Shown: positions 8,262 to 15,264 of the stretch, piece after piece
How the letters are laid out: each line of letters starts with the position of its first letter
How positions within the stretch are numbered: position 1 is the first letter of the stretch
From: DASQVO01 sp035640715
GTDB lineage: Bacteria; Actinomycetota; Actinomycetes; Streptosporangiales; Streptosporangiaceae
Direction: 5' to 3'
Assembly (NCBI GenBank): GCA_035640715.1
Contig: DASQVO010000071.1
Coordinates: 1-23,604 of the forward strand
DNA length: 23,604 bases
Position numbers and translations under genes: made by a program
Notes under the pieces: generated by a model
Told to the model about the DNA's origin: nothing
Seen by the model: only the letters and a program-made list of their open reading frames with translations
Databases searched by the model: none

Positions 8262-9863
8262 TCAGCGTCCCTGCTTTACGTCGAGGCCGACGCCGAGCAG
8301 CACGGTAATGGACTGGCCGCCGGGGCTCACCGAGATCCGCGTGTCAACGGATAGCAGGCCGACAACGGTCACGGTGACCCGGGTGCTCTGGCCGGGTGCA
8401 AGCGATCCCGAGGATGGCGTGACCGTCAGCTTGCCCAGCAGGCTCGAGGGAATCGTGATTGCGTAGTGCGAGACTGGGCCGCCCTGGGCAGTCAGCGTGA
8501 ATGTCCCGGTCGGGGGGCCGCCCATGATGGAGACGAGCACCAGCAGATGCGCTGACACGCTCACCGTACCCTGGCTGACCGGGGGCGGCGGCGGAGTCAC
8601 GCCTGGGGAAGTGGACGGGGCCGGCGTGGTCGGCACGGTGGACGGGCTGGGCGTGATGCCCGGCGGCGTCGGCCCAGGCCCGGAGCCGGCCCGGGAACCG
8701 TGCCCGGTAACGCGCGTGTGCCCGGCAGCGGCAGGCACACCGGGGGCGGCCGCGGGCCCAGTGAACGGGCCGTTCGTGCCCGGCGGATGAGCCGCCGCAG
8801 TCGGGGCGGCCGGGCGGCTGCCGCCCGGAGCCGACGGCGACGGAAGCGGTGCTGGCTGGCTGGTCCGCCCGGGGGCGGAGCCGATGGTCTGCTGACGGCC
8901 GTGATGCGGCGTGCCGATCGCAAAGACCACGATCGCTGCTATGGCCACGGCCGCCACGGTCGCGCCCGCAGCCGCCGCGGCATGGCCATGGCCGGGCCAC
9001 CTGGCGAGCTTCGGCGGGTCTAGCGGCACGGGGAAGCCGCTATGGCCGAAGGATCCGGCGCGACCCACAATGGCGGCGCGCTGGGCCAGCGCCTCCGGCG
9101 TGCCGCCCGCGCACAGCCTGAGCACCTGATCCCGCAGCTCAGCCGGGAGCGCGGCCAGTGGCGCCACGCCCAGGAGCATCATCGGGTGCAGCTCGCGGCG
9201 CTTGCGCTCGCCACAGACCTCGCATCGCTCGATGTGACGGCTGACCCGCTTGCGCATCAGCACAGTCATGGTCCCGTCCCAGCCGCGCAGCAGGTCGTCA
9301 AGCGCCGGGCACGACTGCCGTCCCGAGCGCGCGACGAGCAGCGCGCCCAGCGACTTCTCCAGCTGGCCGCGGGCACGGGAGAGCAGCGCGTGCGCGTGGT
9401 TGCGTGCCACCCCGAGCACGTCAGCGAGGTCAGCCCCCTCCAGCTCGTGCCGCAGGCTCAGCTCGATGACCTCCTGGTCACCAGGGTTCAGCCCGGTGAT
9501 GGCAGCGCGCACCAGTTCCCTCAGCTGAGACCGCTCGGCAACGTTGCTGACGTCGGCCGAAGCGTCGATCACATCCGTCGCCTCATCGAGCGGTGAGGCA
9601 GCGTCCCTGGCCCGTAGCCGGCGGTGGCATTCGTTCCGTGCCACCGCGTACAGCCACGGCCGCAGCCGATCGGGATCTCGCAGTTCGCCGAGCTTGGACG
9701 CGGCGATGACGAAAGTGTCCTGCACGGCATCGGCGGCGTCGGCCGACTCGCGCAGAAGGGATCGGCAGTAGCCGAACAGCCCAGCCGCATATTTGTCATA
9801 AGCCTCGGCGAGCCCAGCAGGATCACCGGCCACGATGGCCGCGACAATCTCATTGTCGCGCAT
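8262..9863 (-). CDS. ECF sigma factor fused to anti-sigma-like zinc motif, membrane helix and extracytoplasmic beta-domain
   Basis: A 533-aa protein; classical ECF sigma factors are about 170-200 aa. Sigma region 2 is at about 5-85, with DAVQDTFVIAASKL and RLRPWLYAVARNECHRRLR. Region 4 is at about 115-175, with LNPGDQEVIELSLRHE and a helix-turn-helix ending ARNHAHALLSRARGQLE. Next comes H210-x3-C214-x2-C217, the zinc motif of ZAS-type anti-sigma factors. Then follow one membrane helix (about 295-317), a Pro/Ala/Ser/Thr-rich stalk (about 328-435) and a C-terminal Ig-like beta-domain (about 438-533). ECF factors with fused C-terminal regulatory extensions are known in actinobacteria. This layout suggests a sigma factor held at the membrane and released by an envelope signal, perhaps by proteolysis (inference). 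ATG 9863 is chosen at the start of similarity; ATG 9890 is an alternative. No separate anti-sigma gene is adjacent. Confidence 0.92.
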   Translation of the reverse strand: MRDNEIVAAIVAGDPAGLAEAYDKYAAGLFGYCRSLLRESADAADAVQDTFVIAASKLGELRDPDRLRPWLYAVARNECHRRLRARDAASPLDEATDVIDASADVSNVAERSQLRELVRAAITGLNPGDQEVIELSLRHELEGADLADVLGVARNHAHALLSRARGQLEKSLGALLVARSGRQSCPALDDLLRGWDGTMTVLMRKRVSRHIERCEVCGERKRRELHPMMLLGVAPLAALPAELRDQVLRLCAGGTPEALAQRAAIVGRAGSFGHSGFPVPLDPPKLARWPGHGHAAAAAGATVAAVAIAAIVVFAIGTPHHGRQQTIGSAPGRTSQPAPLPSPSAPGGSRPAAPTAAAHPPGTNGPFTGPAAAPGVPAAAGHTRVTGHGSRAGSGPGPTPPGITPSPSTVPTTPAPSTSPGVTPPPPPVSQGTVSVSAHLLVLVSIMGGPPTGTFTLTAQGGPVSHYAITIPSSLLGKLTVTPSSGSLAPGQSTRVTVTVVGLLSVDTRISVSPGGQSITVLLGVGLDVKQGR

Positions 9864-9920
9864 GCGCCTACGGTAAAGCGGCGACGGCATATGGGCCACT
9901 GCGGATGTGGCCCGGATGAC

Positions 9921-10096
9921 AACAATCCGGTTACAGCCCGTCAGTAATCGGTCGCAGACACCCAGTAATCCGGTCATAACCGTTCAGTAACCCGACTATC
10001 ACTGGCTGGTAACACGGTATAACCAGCCGGTAACCCGGTCCCAGCACAGTCAGTCGGCAACCGGTCGCAGCCGCCCAGTCATCCGGTTGCAGCCGG
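9921..10096. repeat. Degenerate tandem array, about eight 20-25 bp units
   Basis: Units start near 9921, 9941, 9962, 9983, 10004, 10026, 10049 and 10074. The approximate consensus is CAGTAAYCCGGTYRYAGC. Units 2 to 4 have an exact 21-bp period and later ones drift to 22-25 bp. The array fills the region just upstream of the sigma-factor gene. It is too imperfect for CRISPR repeats and has no spacers. It could be a decayed minisatellite or phased regulator sites. Confidence 0.7.
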
Positions 10097-10121
10097 CCGG
10101 ACGCCGCCCGTGGGAGAGCGG

Positions 10122-10163
10122 CTGCCGGGATCCCCGCCCCCCAAAGGTGGGGGATCCCGGCAG
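10122..10163. terminator. Strong hairpin with perfect 14-bp stem
   Basis: Arms CTGCCGGGATCCCC (10122-10135) and GGGGATCCCGGCAG (10150-10163) are perfect complements around a 14-nt C-rich loop containing CCAAAGG. No T-run follows. It could be a terminator isolating the array from the SnoaL-like gene, a 5'-leader structure, or a dispersed palindromic element. Together with the flanking repeats it makes up most of the gene-free stretch 9864-10386. Confidence 0.65.
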
Positions 10164-10237
10164 TCTCAAGGCTCCCCATCCGCGCCTCGCATATATGAGC
10201 GTTCAGCCCGCCGATCGACAACGACTTTTTTGCGACC

Positions 10238-10274
10238 ACTTCCGTGAGATGCCGCTACTTCCGTGAGATGCCGC
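10238..10274. repeat. Two-copy 19-bp tandem repeat upstream of SnoaL-like gene
   Basis: ACTTCCGTGAGATGCCGC occurs at 10238-10255 and again at 10257-10274 without mismatch, with a 19-bp period. It ends about 110 bp before the GTG start of the next gene and may be a paired regulator site. Confidence 0.85.
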
Positions 10275-10386
10275 GACCGCGGTGTCATGGGGAAGCGGGG
10301 CGCGCCAGCTTAGGTTCGGAATGTTAGGAAGGGAATGCTCCAGCCGGGTGGCTTGTCACCCGCAGCGAACGTGGAGGCCGCATCTC

Positions 10387-10992
10387 GTGGATCGGACGCT
10401 GACCGACCGCCTCGCCATCAGGGATGTCGTCGAGACCTGGGTGATCGCCAGGGATTCCGGAGACTGGGACACGTTCCGCGGCACCTGGCATGACGACGGC
10501 TACATGATGGCGACCTGGTTCCAGGGGCCGGCCGAGGAGTTCATCAAGGTCAGCCGGGACGGATGGGAGCGCGGCGTGAGCATCCTGCATTTTCTCGGCG
10601 GGGGAGCGGTCACGGTCGCCGGGACGCGGGCCGTCGCGCAGACCAAGATGACGATCATGCAGCGCGGTCTCGCGCATGACGTGCTGTGCGACGTCGCCTG
10701 CACGGGCCGTTTCTACGACTTCTTCGACCAGCGTGACGGCCGGTGGGCGATCGTGCTTCGCCAGCCCATTTACGAGAAGGACCGGATGGACCCTGTCGAC
10801 CCGGCGGCGACGCTCACCCTCAATCGGGAGCTCTTGTCGGCATTCCCGGTTGGCTACCAGCATCTGGCCTATCTGCAGACGCAGCTTGGCTTCACCGTCA
10901 AGCGCGACATGCCCGGCCTGCGCGGGCCAGAGGTCGAACGACTGTACGCGCGCGGCGCGGCCTGGCTCGCGGGCGGCCCCGTAGAGCCGTAG
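10387..10992 (+). CDS. SnoaL-like / NTF2-fold domain protein
   Basis: A 201-aa protein. Residues 1-130 match the SnoaL-like cone-shaped alpha+beta barrel: a helical start (LTDRLAIRDVVETWVIARDS), GDWDTFRGTWHDDGYM, then alternating strands ending RWAIVLRQPIYEKDRMDPVD. Family members include polyketide cyclases, dehydratases and small binding proteins, and catalytic His/Asp candidates H35, D36 and D37 are present. The C-terminal 60 residues (FPVGYQHLAYLQTQLGF onward) are a helical extension typical of one subfamily. GTG 10387 follows GGAGG at 10373-10377, which decides the start against the upstream GTG at 10282. It is monocistronic as far as can be seen; substrate unknown. Confidence 0.85.
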   Translation: MDRTLTDRLAIRDVVETWVIARDSGDWDTFRGTWHDDGYMMATWFQGPAEEFIKVSRDGWERGVSILHFLGGGAVTVAGTRAVAQTKMTIMQRGLAHDVLCDVACTGRFYDFFDQRDGRWAIVLRQPIYEKDRMDPVDPAATLTLNRELLSAFPVGYQHLAYLQTQLGFTVKRDMPGLRGPEVERLYARGAAWLAGGPVEP

Positions 10993-11116
10993 AGCTGGGG
11001 AGCCGCAGGAGCGTCCAGGGAAGCCTCAGCGGCCGTCCAGCCGGTATGGAGATAGGGTGCGTAGCTTCGGGCCGAAGGGCACGAGTCACCGGGCTGGGCA
11101 GGAAAGGGACGGAACC

Positions 11117-11345
11117 GTGCTGGAGAGGGTGACCATCTCGCACCGGGGAGCGAACTACGAGATCGGGCTGGGGCGGCACTGCTGGCCGCAGGGACCAGCA
11201 TCGTCACGTTCGGCCTGTTCTTCTCTGACGCAGGCACGGCGATCGCCGGGGGAGCGCACGTCATGGGCGTTGGCCTGCCGATCGGGCTGGCCGGCTGGCT
11301 GGCTTGCGCGGCCGGGGCCGCGGTGGCGACCGCAGCTGCGGGGTC
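11117..11345 (+). pseudogene. Frameshifted fragment of a small membrane protein
   Basis: GTG 11117 with an AAAGGGACGG ribosome-binding site opens VLERVTISHRGANYEIG, which looks coding. After about residue 18 this frame turns into Arg/Ser-rich noise. From about 11173 the neighbouring frame reads a convincing hydrophobic protein (AALLAAGTSIVTFGLFF, then GVGLPIGLAGWLACAAGAAV) until about 11345, where it meets the antisense of another fragment. The best reading is one membrane-protein gene with a frameshift or internal deletion and a lost 3' end. I do not recognise the family. Confidence 0.4.
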
Positions 11346-11349
11346 ACCT

Positions 11350-11528
11350 GTGCCGCGCCACTGCCTGAGCTCCACGGCGACCTGGGCGCGGGCCAGCGCC
11401 AGCGCCGCCCGCTCGGCCTGGCCGGTGGTCTGGACGGACGCCAGCAGCCGGTCCGCGAGTTCCCACTGACCTGCCAGGATCAGTGCCCGGGCTGCGGTGA
11501 GTGCCAGCTCTCCTTCGACTTCCGCCAC
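11350..11528 (-). pseudogene. Helical-repeat (TPR-like) protein fragment
   Basis: GTG 11528, with GGAG six bases upstream, opens about 60 residues of clean amphipathic helices: LTAARALILAGQWELADRLL and ERAALALARAQVAVELRQW. This pattern is common in the TPR-like parts of large actinobacterial LuxR/NB-ARC-type regulators. Beyond about 11350 the open frame (down to 10869) becomes Pro/Ser-rich and is antisense to the membrane fragment and the SnoaL-like gene, so it is not genuine. This may be an internal piece of a larger gene, or a truncated small gene divergent from the CGNR-like regulator. The original family is uncertain. Confidence 0.4.
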
Positions 11529-11541
11529 GGTAGGCTCCGCT

Positions 11542-11604
11542 CTGTAGGTGGCTTAAGTGACTACACCACTTACCGAAGCAGACTGACTGTAGGTGGTCAA
11601 GTGA
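11542..11604 (+). promoter_or_regulatory. Duplicated ribosome-binding-site/start module with 9-codon upstream ORF
   Basis: CTGTAGGTGG-cttaa-GTGA (11542-11560) recurs as CTGTAGGTGG-tcaa-GTGA (11587-11604). The second copy supplies the AGGTGG site and GTG start of the CGNR-like gene. The first supplies the same arrangement for a tiny ORF, MTTPLTEAD-stop (11557-11586), which ends 14 nt before the real start. A TAAGTG-N7-CACTTA inverted repeat (11554-11572) overlaps the tiny ORF. Confidence 0.6.
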
Positions 11605-12143
11605 GTTTTGAGGACTACGACCTCAACCCGGTGCGGCTCGCGCTCGACCTGGCGTCGTTCGGCGCCGACGCGCTGAGCCCGGGCGAGCTGCTGGACAGGC
11701 AGCAGCGCATGCTCACCGACCACGGGTACTCCGCCGTCTTGGGCGAGATCCCCGGACGCGACCTGGCGTGGCTGGCCAGGCTTGGTCACCAGCTGACCAC
11801 CACGCTCAGCAAGGCCGAGGACGAGACCTTCGTAGCCGCGCTGGCCGCGCTCCTGGACGCCCAGGACTGCCGTCCGCAGCTCACCATGCACGATGGCGTC
11901 CCGCACCTGCACTATGCGCATGACGGCGCACCGCTGCGCACCTGGATAGCGACTATGGCCGTCTCGGGCCTGGTCCTGTATGTATGCCGGTACGGGAGGT
12001 CCAGGCTGCGCCGGTGCGCGGCGGTCGGCTGCGGCCGGTGGTACGCCGACGAGTCGAAGAACGCCTCCCGCAGGTACTGCTCGCCCGCATGCGCCAGCCG
12101 GACGACAGTCGCCGCCTACCGTGCCCGCAATGCCCGGTGCTGA
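11601..12143 (+). CDS. CGNR-type zinc-finger / ABATE-domain regulator with variant CASR motif
   Basis: A 180-aa protein. Residues 1-125 are helical with LNPVRLALDLASF at the N-terminus, as in ABATE (putative stress-induced regulator) domains. The C-terminal zinc finger has C139-x4-C144 and C160-x3-C164, ending RRYCSPACASRTTVAAYRAR. The family signature is normally CGNR; here it is CASR. The remaining spacing and the basic helix after it are conserved, so zinc binding should be retained while DNA or partner recognition may differ (inference). GTG 11601 is set by AGGTGG 4 nt upstream; the longer open frame to 11304 reads through fragments of other genes. The gene is preceded by a duplicated start module and followed by OsmC. 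Confidence 0.88.
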   Translation: MSFEDYDLNPVRLALDLASFGADALSPGELLDRQQRMLTDHGYSAVLGEIPGRDLAWLARLGHQLTTTLSKAEDETFVAALAALLDAQDCRPQLTMHDGVPHLHYAHDGAPLRTWIATMAVSGLVLYVCRYGRSRLRRCAAVGCGRWYADESKNASRRYCSPACASRTTVAAYRARNARC

Positions 12144-12217
12144 ACATCTAACGCGCGGGCCGGCCGGGCAGCCCCGGCGCGGGCTGGCTCCCCGCCAGCG
12201 TCTGGCAGGGTGGGGGC

Positions 12218-12643
12218 ATGGTAATTGACTCCACGCACCTCGACGTGACCGTCGAGCGGATCTCGGGCGGCAGGTTCACGGTCGCCAATAACCGGGGCGG
12301 TCGGATCACGTTCGGCACCGGCAGCGGCGCCGACTTCACCCCGACGGAGCTGCTGCTGGCCGCGGTCGGCGGGTGCACCGCGATCGACGTCGACACGTTT
12401 ACCTCGCGCCGGGCCGAGCCGGACAGCTTCCAGATCCAGGTCGAGGCGGACAAGGTTCGCGATGCCGACGGCAACCGGCTGACCGATATTCAGGTGACGT
12501 TCCGGATCGTGTTCCCCGGCGGCAGCCACGGCGATGATGCCCGGGGCATACTGCCGGATGTGGTGAAGAAATCGCATGACCGGCTCTGCACGGTCAGCCG
12601 CACCATTGAGATCGGCACCCCCATCGCCACCCGGATCGAGTAA
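12218..12643 (+). CDS. OsmC-family protein (thiol peroxidase fold)
   Basis: A 141-aa protein at full family length. The two conserved redox cysteines are C53 in LLLAAVGGCTAIDV and C124 in KKSHDRLCTVSRTI. Their spacing and the TPTELLLAAVGGC helix are diagnostic for OsmC/Ohr-like organic-hydroperoxide reductases, which use lipoyl or small-thiol reductants in the cytoplasm. The variant with A-V-G-G-C-T-A and the K-SHD-LC tail resembles the YhfA/general OsmC branch more than Ohr. ATG 12218 follows GGTGGGGGC. It lies 74 bp downstream of the CGNR-like gene on the same strand and is convergent with the sugar-transport operon. Confidence 0.92.
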   Translation: MVIDSTHLDVTVERISGGRFTVANNRGGRITFGTGSGADFTPTELLLAAVGGCTAIDVDTFTSRRAEPDSFQIQVEADKVRDADGNRLTDIQVTFRIVFPGGSHGDDARGILPDVVKKSHDRLCTVSRTIEIGTPIATRIE

Positions 12644-12693
12644 GGACAGGGCCAGCCACAGAGAATACGGGACCGTCCGCGAAACTTGCTGAG

Positions 12694-12707
12694 CGCCGCT
12701 GCCGGCG
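12694..12707 (-). terminator. Short GC hairpin after the transport operon
   Basis: CGCCG-ctgc-CGGCG lies directly beyond the ATPase stop codon (12708-12710). A longer flanking inverted repeat, GGCCAGCC (12650-12657) with GGCTGGCC (12712-12719), encloses it. There is no T-run, and both stems are modest. Confidence 0.4.
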
Positions 12708-14228
12708 TCAAGGCTGGCCTGAGGCCGCCACCGACATGATCTTGGACATGATCACATGGCTCATCTCGTCATAGTCGTGTGAGTTCTCCACCTCCGCCCG
12801 GATTGACATCTCCGCCATGACGAGCACCCGGTCACTCAGGCGGACGACCTCTTGAAGGTCTGAGGAGATGAGCAGGACGGCTTTGCCGTGCGCCGCGAGG
12901 TCCCAGAGCAGGCGGTGCATGTCCTCCTTCGTCCGGACGTCGACGCCGATCGTGGGTTCGTCCACGATCAGGATGTCCACGTCCGCGGCCAGCCACTTCG
13001 CGACGCTGGCTTTCTGCTGGTTGCCTCCGGAGAGGTCGCTCACCGCCTGGCCGAGGGAGGAGATCTTCGTGCCCAGGCTCCGTACCGGCTCCTCCACGTG
13101 GGGGCGAACCACTCGATCCGAGAGCCATCCGCGGCGCCGCGCCAGGCGGTCCCAGATCGTCACGCCGACGTTCCGCTCGATCGAGTGCGACAGGAACAGC
13201 CCTTCGCCTTTCCGGTCCTCGCTGACATAGCCCATCCGGAACCGCCGCAACGCATCATGCGGGTTCTTGATGTGCACGGCCTGACCATCCACGAGCACCG
13301 TGCCGCTCACGATCTTCGTCAGCCCGAGGACGGCGCGAGCGAGTTCCGTCCGGCCCGCGCCCACCAGCCCGTAGAGCCCGACGATCTCCCCGGCGCGGAC
13401 GCTGAGGCTGATGTCCCGATGCCCGTCGACGGTGCTCACGGAGCGAAGTTCCAGCCGCGCGGCCTGGCTCGTCCCCCGTCCCGAGCGCTCCGGCAACGCC
13501 GCCGCGTCGTACTCACGGCCGACCATGGCCGCGATGAGCTCGTGCCGGGTGATCCCGGCCAGCGGCTTGTCCGCCAGGACCGTGCGACCGTCCCGCATAA
13601 CGGTCGCGACCTCGCACAACTCCTCCACCTCGTCGAGCTTGTGGCTCACGAACATGATCCCCGTCCCCTCCTGGCGCAGGTCCCGGAGCAGCGCGAAAAG
13701 GGTCTCGGTCTCGTGACCGCTGATCGCGGACGTCGGCTCATCGAGGAGGAGGATCTCGCAGGACTGTGACAGGGCGCGGGCGATCTCCACCAACTGAGCC
13801 TGGGCCACACTAAGCGTGTCGGCCGTGGCCTTGGGATCGACGTCGAGACCGACTCGATCGAGCCACCGCCTCGCGGTGGCCGTCAGCGACGCATGATCGA
13901 GGAATCCGTTGCGGTAGGGCGAGCGGCCGAGCAGGAGGTTCTCGGCCACCGAGAACCTCGGGACGAGGTTCCGTTCCTGATGCACGACGCTGATGCCCGA
14001 CCCGGCGGACTCCCGCGTGTTGTGGAACGTCACCGATCGCCCGTTGATCCTGATAGTTCCGGCGTCAGGCGTGACCGAGCCGGTCAGCACCTTGATGAGC
14101 GTGCTCTTGCCGGCTCCGTTCTCACCTACCAGAGCGTGGATCTGGCCGCCCCGCAACGTCAACGACGCGTCCGCCAGTGCGATGGTGGAGTCGTAGCGCT
14201 TGGCCAGGCCTTCCACTTCGAGGATCAT
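12708..14228 (-). CDS. Sugar ABC transporter ATP-binding protein, double NBD (RbsA/CUT2 type)
   Basis: A 506-aa peripheral membrane ATPase with two fused nucleotide-binding domains, the standard size for RbsA/MglA-like proteins. NBD1 has Walker A GENGAGKST (35-43), signature LSVAQAQ (139-145) and Walker B LLLDEPTS (160-167). NBD2 has the usual degenerate Walker A GLVGAGRTE, then LSGGNQQK and ILIVDEPT. It should energise the two permeases encoded just upstream. ATG 14228 has AAGGA in range and begins at ILEVEGLAKRY. The GTG at 14258 lies 1 nt beyond the permease stop and has no ribosome-binding site, so it is less likely. It is the last gene of the operon. Confidence 0.96.
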   Translation of the reverse strand: MILEVEGLAKRYDSTIALADASLTLRGGQIHALVGENGAGKSTLIKVLTGSVTPDAGTIRINGRSVTFHNTRESAGSGISVVHQERNLVPRFSVAENLLLGRSPYRNGFLDHASLTATARRWLDRVGLDVDPKATADTLSVAQAQLVEIARALSQSCEILLLDEPTSAISGHETETLFALLRDLRQEGTGIMFVSHKLDEVEELCEVATVMRDGRTVLADKPLAGITRHELIAAMVGREYDAAALPERSGRGTSQAARLELRSVSTVDGHRDISLSVRAGEIVGLYGLVGAGRTELARAVLGLTKIVSGTVLVDGQAVHIKNPHDALRRFRMGYVSEDRKGEGLFLSHSIERNVGVTIWDRLARRRGWLSDRVVRPHVEEPVRSLGTKISSLGQAVSDLSGGNQQKASVAKWLAADVDILIVDEPTIGVDVRTKEDMHRLLWDLAAHGKAVLLISSDLQEVVRLSDRVLVMAEMSIRAEVENSHDYDEMSHVIMSKIMSVAASGQP

Positions 14229-14259
14229 CGCTGCCGTCCTTGCACCGATCGCCGACACA

Positions 14260-15264
14260 TCAGGCTGTCGCCCCCCCGTCAGTCGCCTTTCCTATCGTCC
14301 GCAGTTGCCGGGCCGGTCGGCTCATGTCCCGTACGACGAGCCGGAACCTGTCGGCCAGCACGGCGGCCAGGATCAAAATTCCCTCAACCATCTCGACGAT
14401 GTACTGGCTGACGTTGACGAGCACCAGTCCGTCGCTGATGACCGACAGCAGTACCGCGGCGAGCACCGCCCCGCCGATCGAGATCTCGCCGCCGGCCAGC
14501 AGGGTCCCGCCGATGATCGGCACCGCAAAGGAGCTGACGAGCCAGTCGGAGCCGATCGTCGGCACCGACTGGCGCAGTACGCCCATGAACATGATGGCGG
14601 CCACCGCAGCAAGCACGCCGGAGAGGGTGTGCGCCCAGATGGTGGCCTTGGGCACGGATATCCCGGCCAGGGCCGCGGCATTACGGTTGCCGCCGACGGC
14701 AAGCAGTTCCCGCCCGGTCCTCCTCCACCGATAGAAGATGAAGAGGAGCACGGCGCACACGGCGGGCGCTACGGCGAGGTACGGGATGAAGCCCCATTGC
14801 CCCTGCCCGAAGGTGGCGAGGGCCGGGGGCACGGTGGGATAGGGGTTGGACTTGGTGATGCCGATGGCCAGGCCCGAGTAGGCGCCGCCGGTTGCCAGCG
14901 TCACGATAAACCCGCTCAGGTGCGTCCTGGCTGTTACGAGCCCGTTGATAAGACCGGCCAGCAGCCCTCCGATCAGGCAGATCACCGCTACCAGGGCCAG
15001 GCTGACGTGATCCTGGTCGAGGAGCATCCCGCCGAGCACGGTGACCGCGGCGCCGATCCCTCCCACGGCGAGGCTCATCTCACCGACTGAGAGGCAGGTG
15101 AGCTGAGCGAAGCCGATGACCACCGTCGTCGAGGCACTTGTCAGCACTGCGACGATGTTCGCCGAGCCCAGGTATTTCGGTGCAGTGAGCCAGAACGCGA
15201 TGCTGGCGATGATGATCACCAGGACCAGGGTGGCCTCCTGATTGGCCAGCCGCCTCGCCGTCAT
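14260..15264 (-). CDS. Sugar ABC transporter permease B (BPD_transp_2, ribose type)
   Basis: A 334-aa integral membrane protein of the AraH/RbsC permease family with about 8-10 hydrophobic segments. Family landmarks are TSASTTVVIGFAQLTCLSVG, the region GGIGAAVTVLGG, SGFIVTLATGGAYSGLAIG, and the C-terminal cytoplasmic-loop segment YRWRRTGRELLAVGGNRNAA that contacts the ATPase. It starts at ATG 15264, which overlaps the stop of the preceding permease by ATGA, so the two are translationally coupled. The open frame continues upstream to 15699 but is antisense-like noise there. It is clearly different from permease A, so the importer is probably a heterodimer, as in the galactofuranose (YtfT-YjfF) or autoinducer-2 (LsrC-LsrD) systems. 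Confidence 0.94.
   Translation of the reverse strand: MTARRLANQEATLVLVIIIASIAFWLTAPKYLGSANIVAVLTSASTTVVIGFAQLTCLSVGEMSLAVGGIGAAVTVLGGMLLDQDHVSLALVAVICLIGGLLAGLINGLVTARTHLSGFIVTLATGGAYSGLAIGITKSNPYPTVPPALATFGQGQWGFIPYLAVAPAVCAVLLFIFYRWRRTGRELLAVGGNRNAAALAGISVPKATIWAHTLSGVLAAVAAIMFMGVLRQSVPTIGSDWLVSSFAVPIIGGTLLAGGEISIGGAVLAAVLLSVISDGLVLVNVSQYIVEMVEGILILAAVLADRFRLVVRDMSRPARQLRTIGKATDGGATA

Noticed and set aside
9921..10096. Possible CRISPR array
   Set aside because: Units are contiguous and degenerate, with no unique spacers of constant length and no cas genes nearby.
10869..11349. Extension of the minus-strand helical fragment to a 219-aa protein
   Set aside because: Past about 11350 the sequence turns Pro/Ser/Ala-rich and overlaps antisense to a membrane segment and the SnoaL-like gene.
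12144..12217. Hairpin between the CGNR-like and OsmC genes
   Set aside because: The GCGCGGGC copies there are direct, not inverted, repeats; no convincing stem forms.
14200..15090. A 296-codon plus-strand frame over the permease gene
   Set aside because: It is antisense to permease B and its translation is low-complexity and hydrophilic; such shadows are common in GC-rich DNA.
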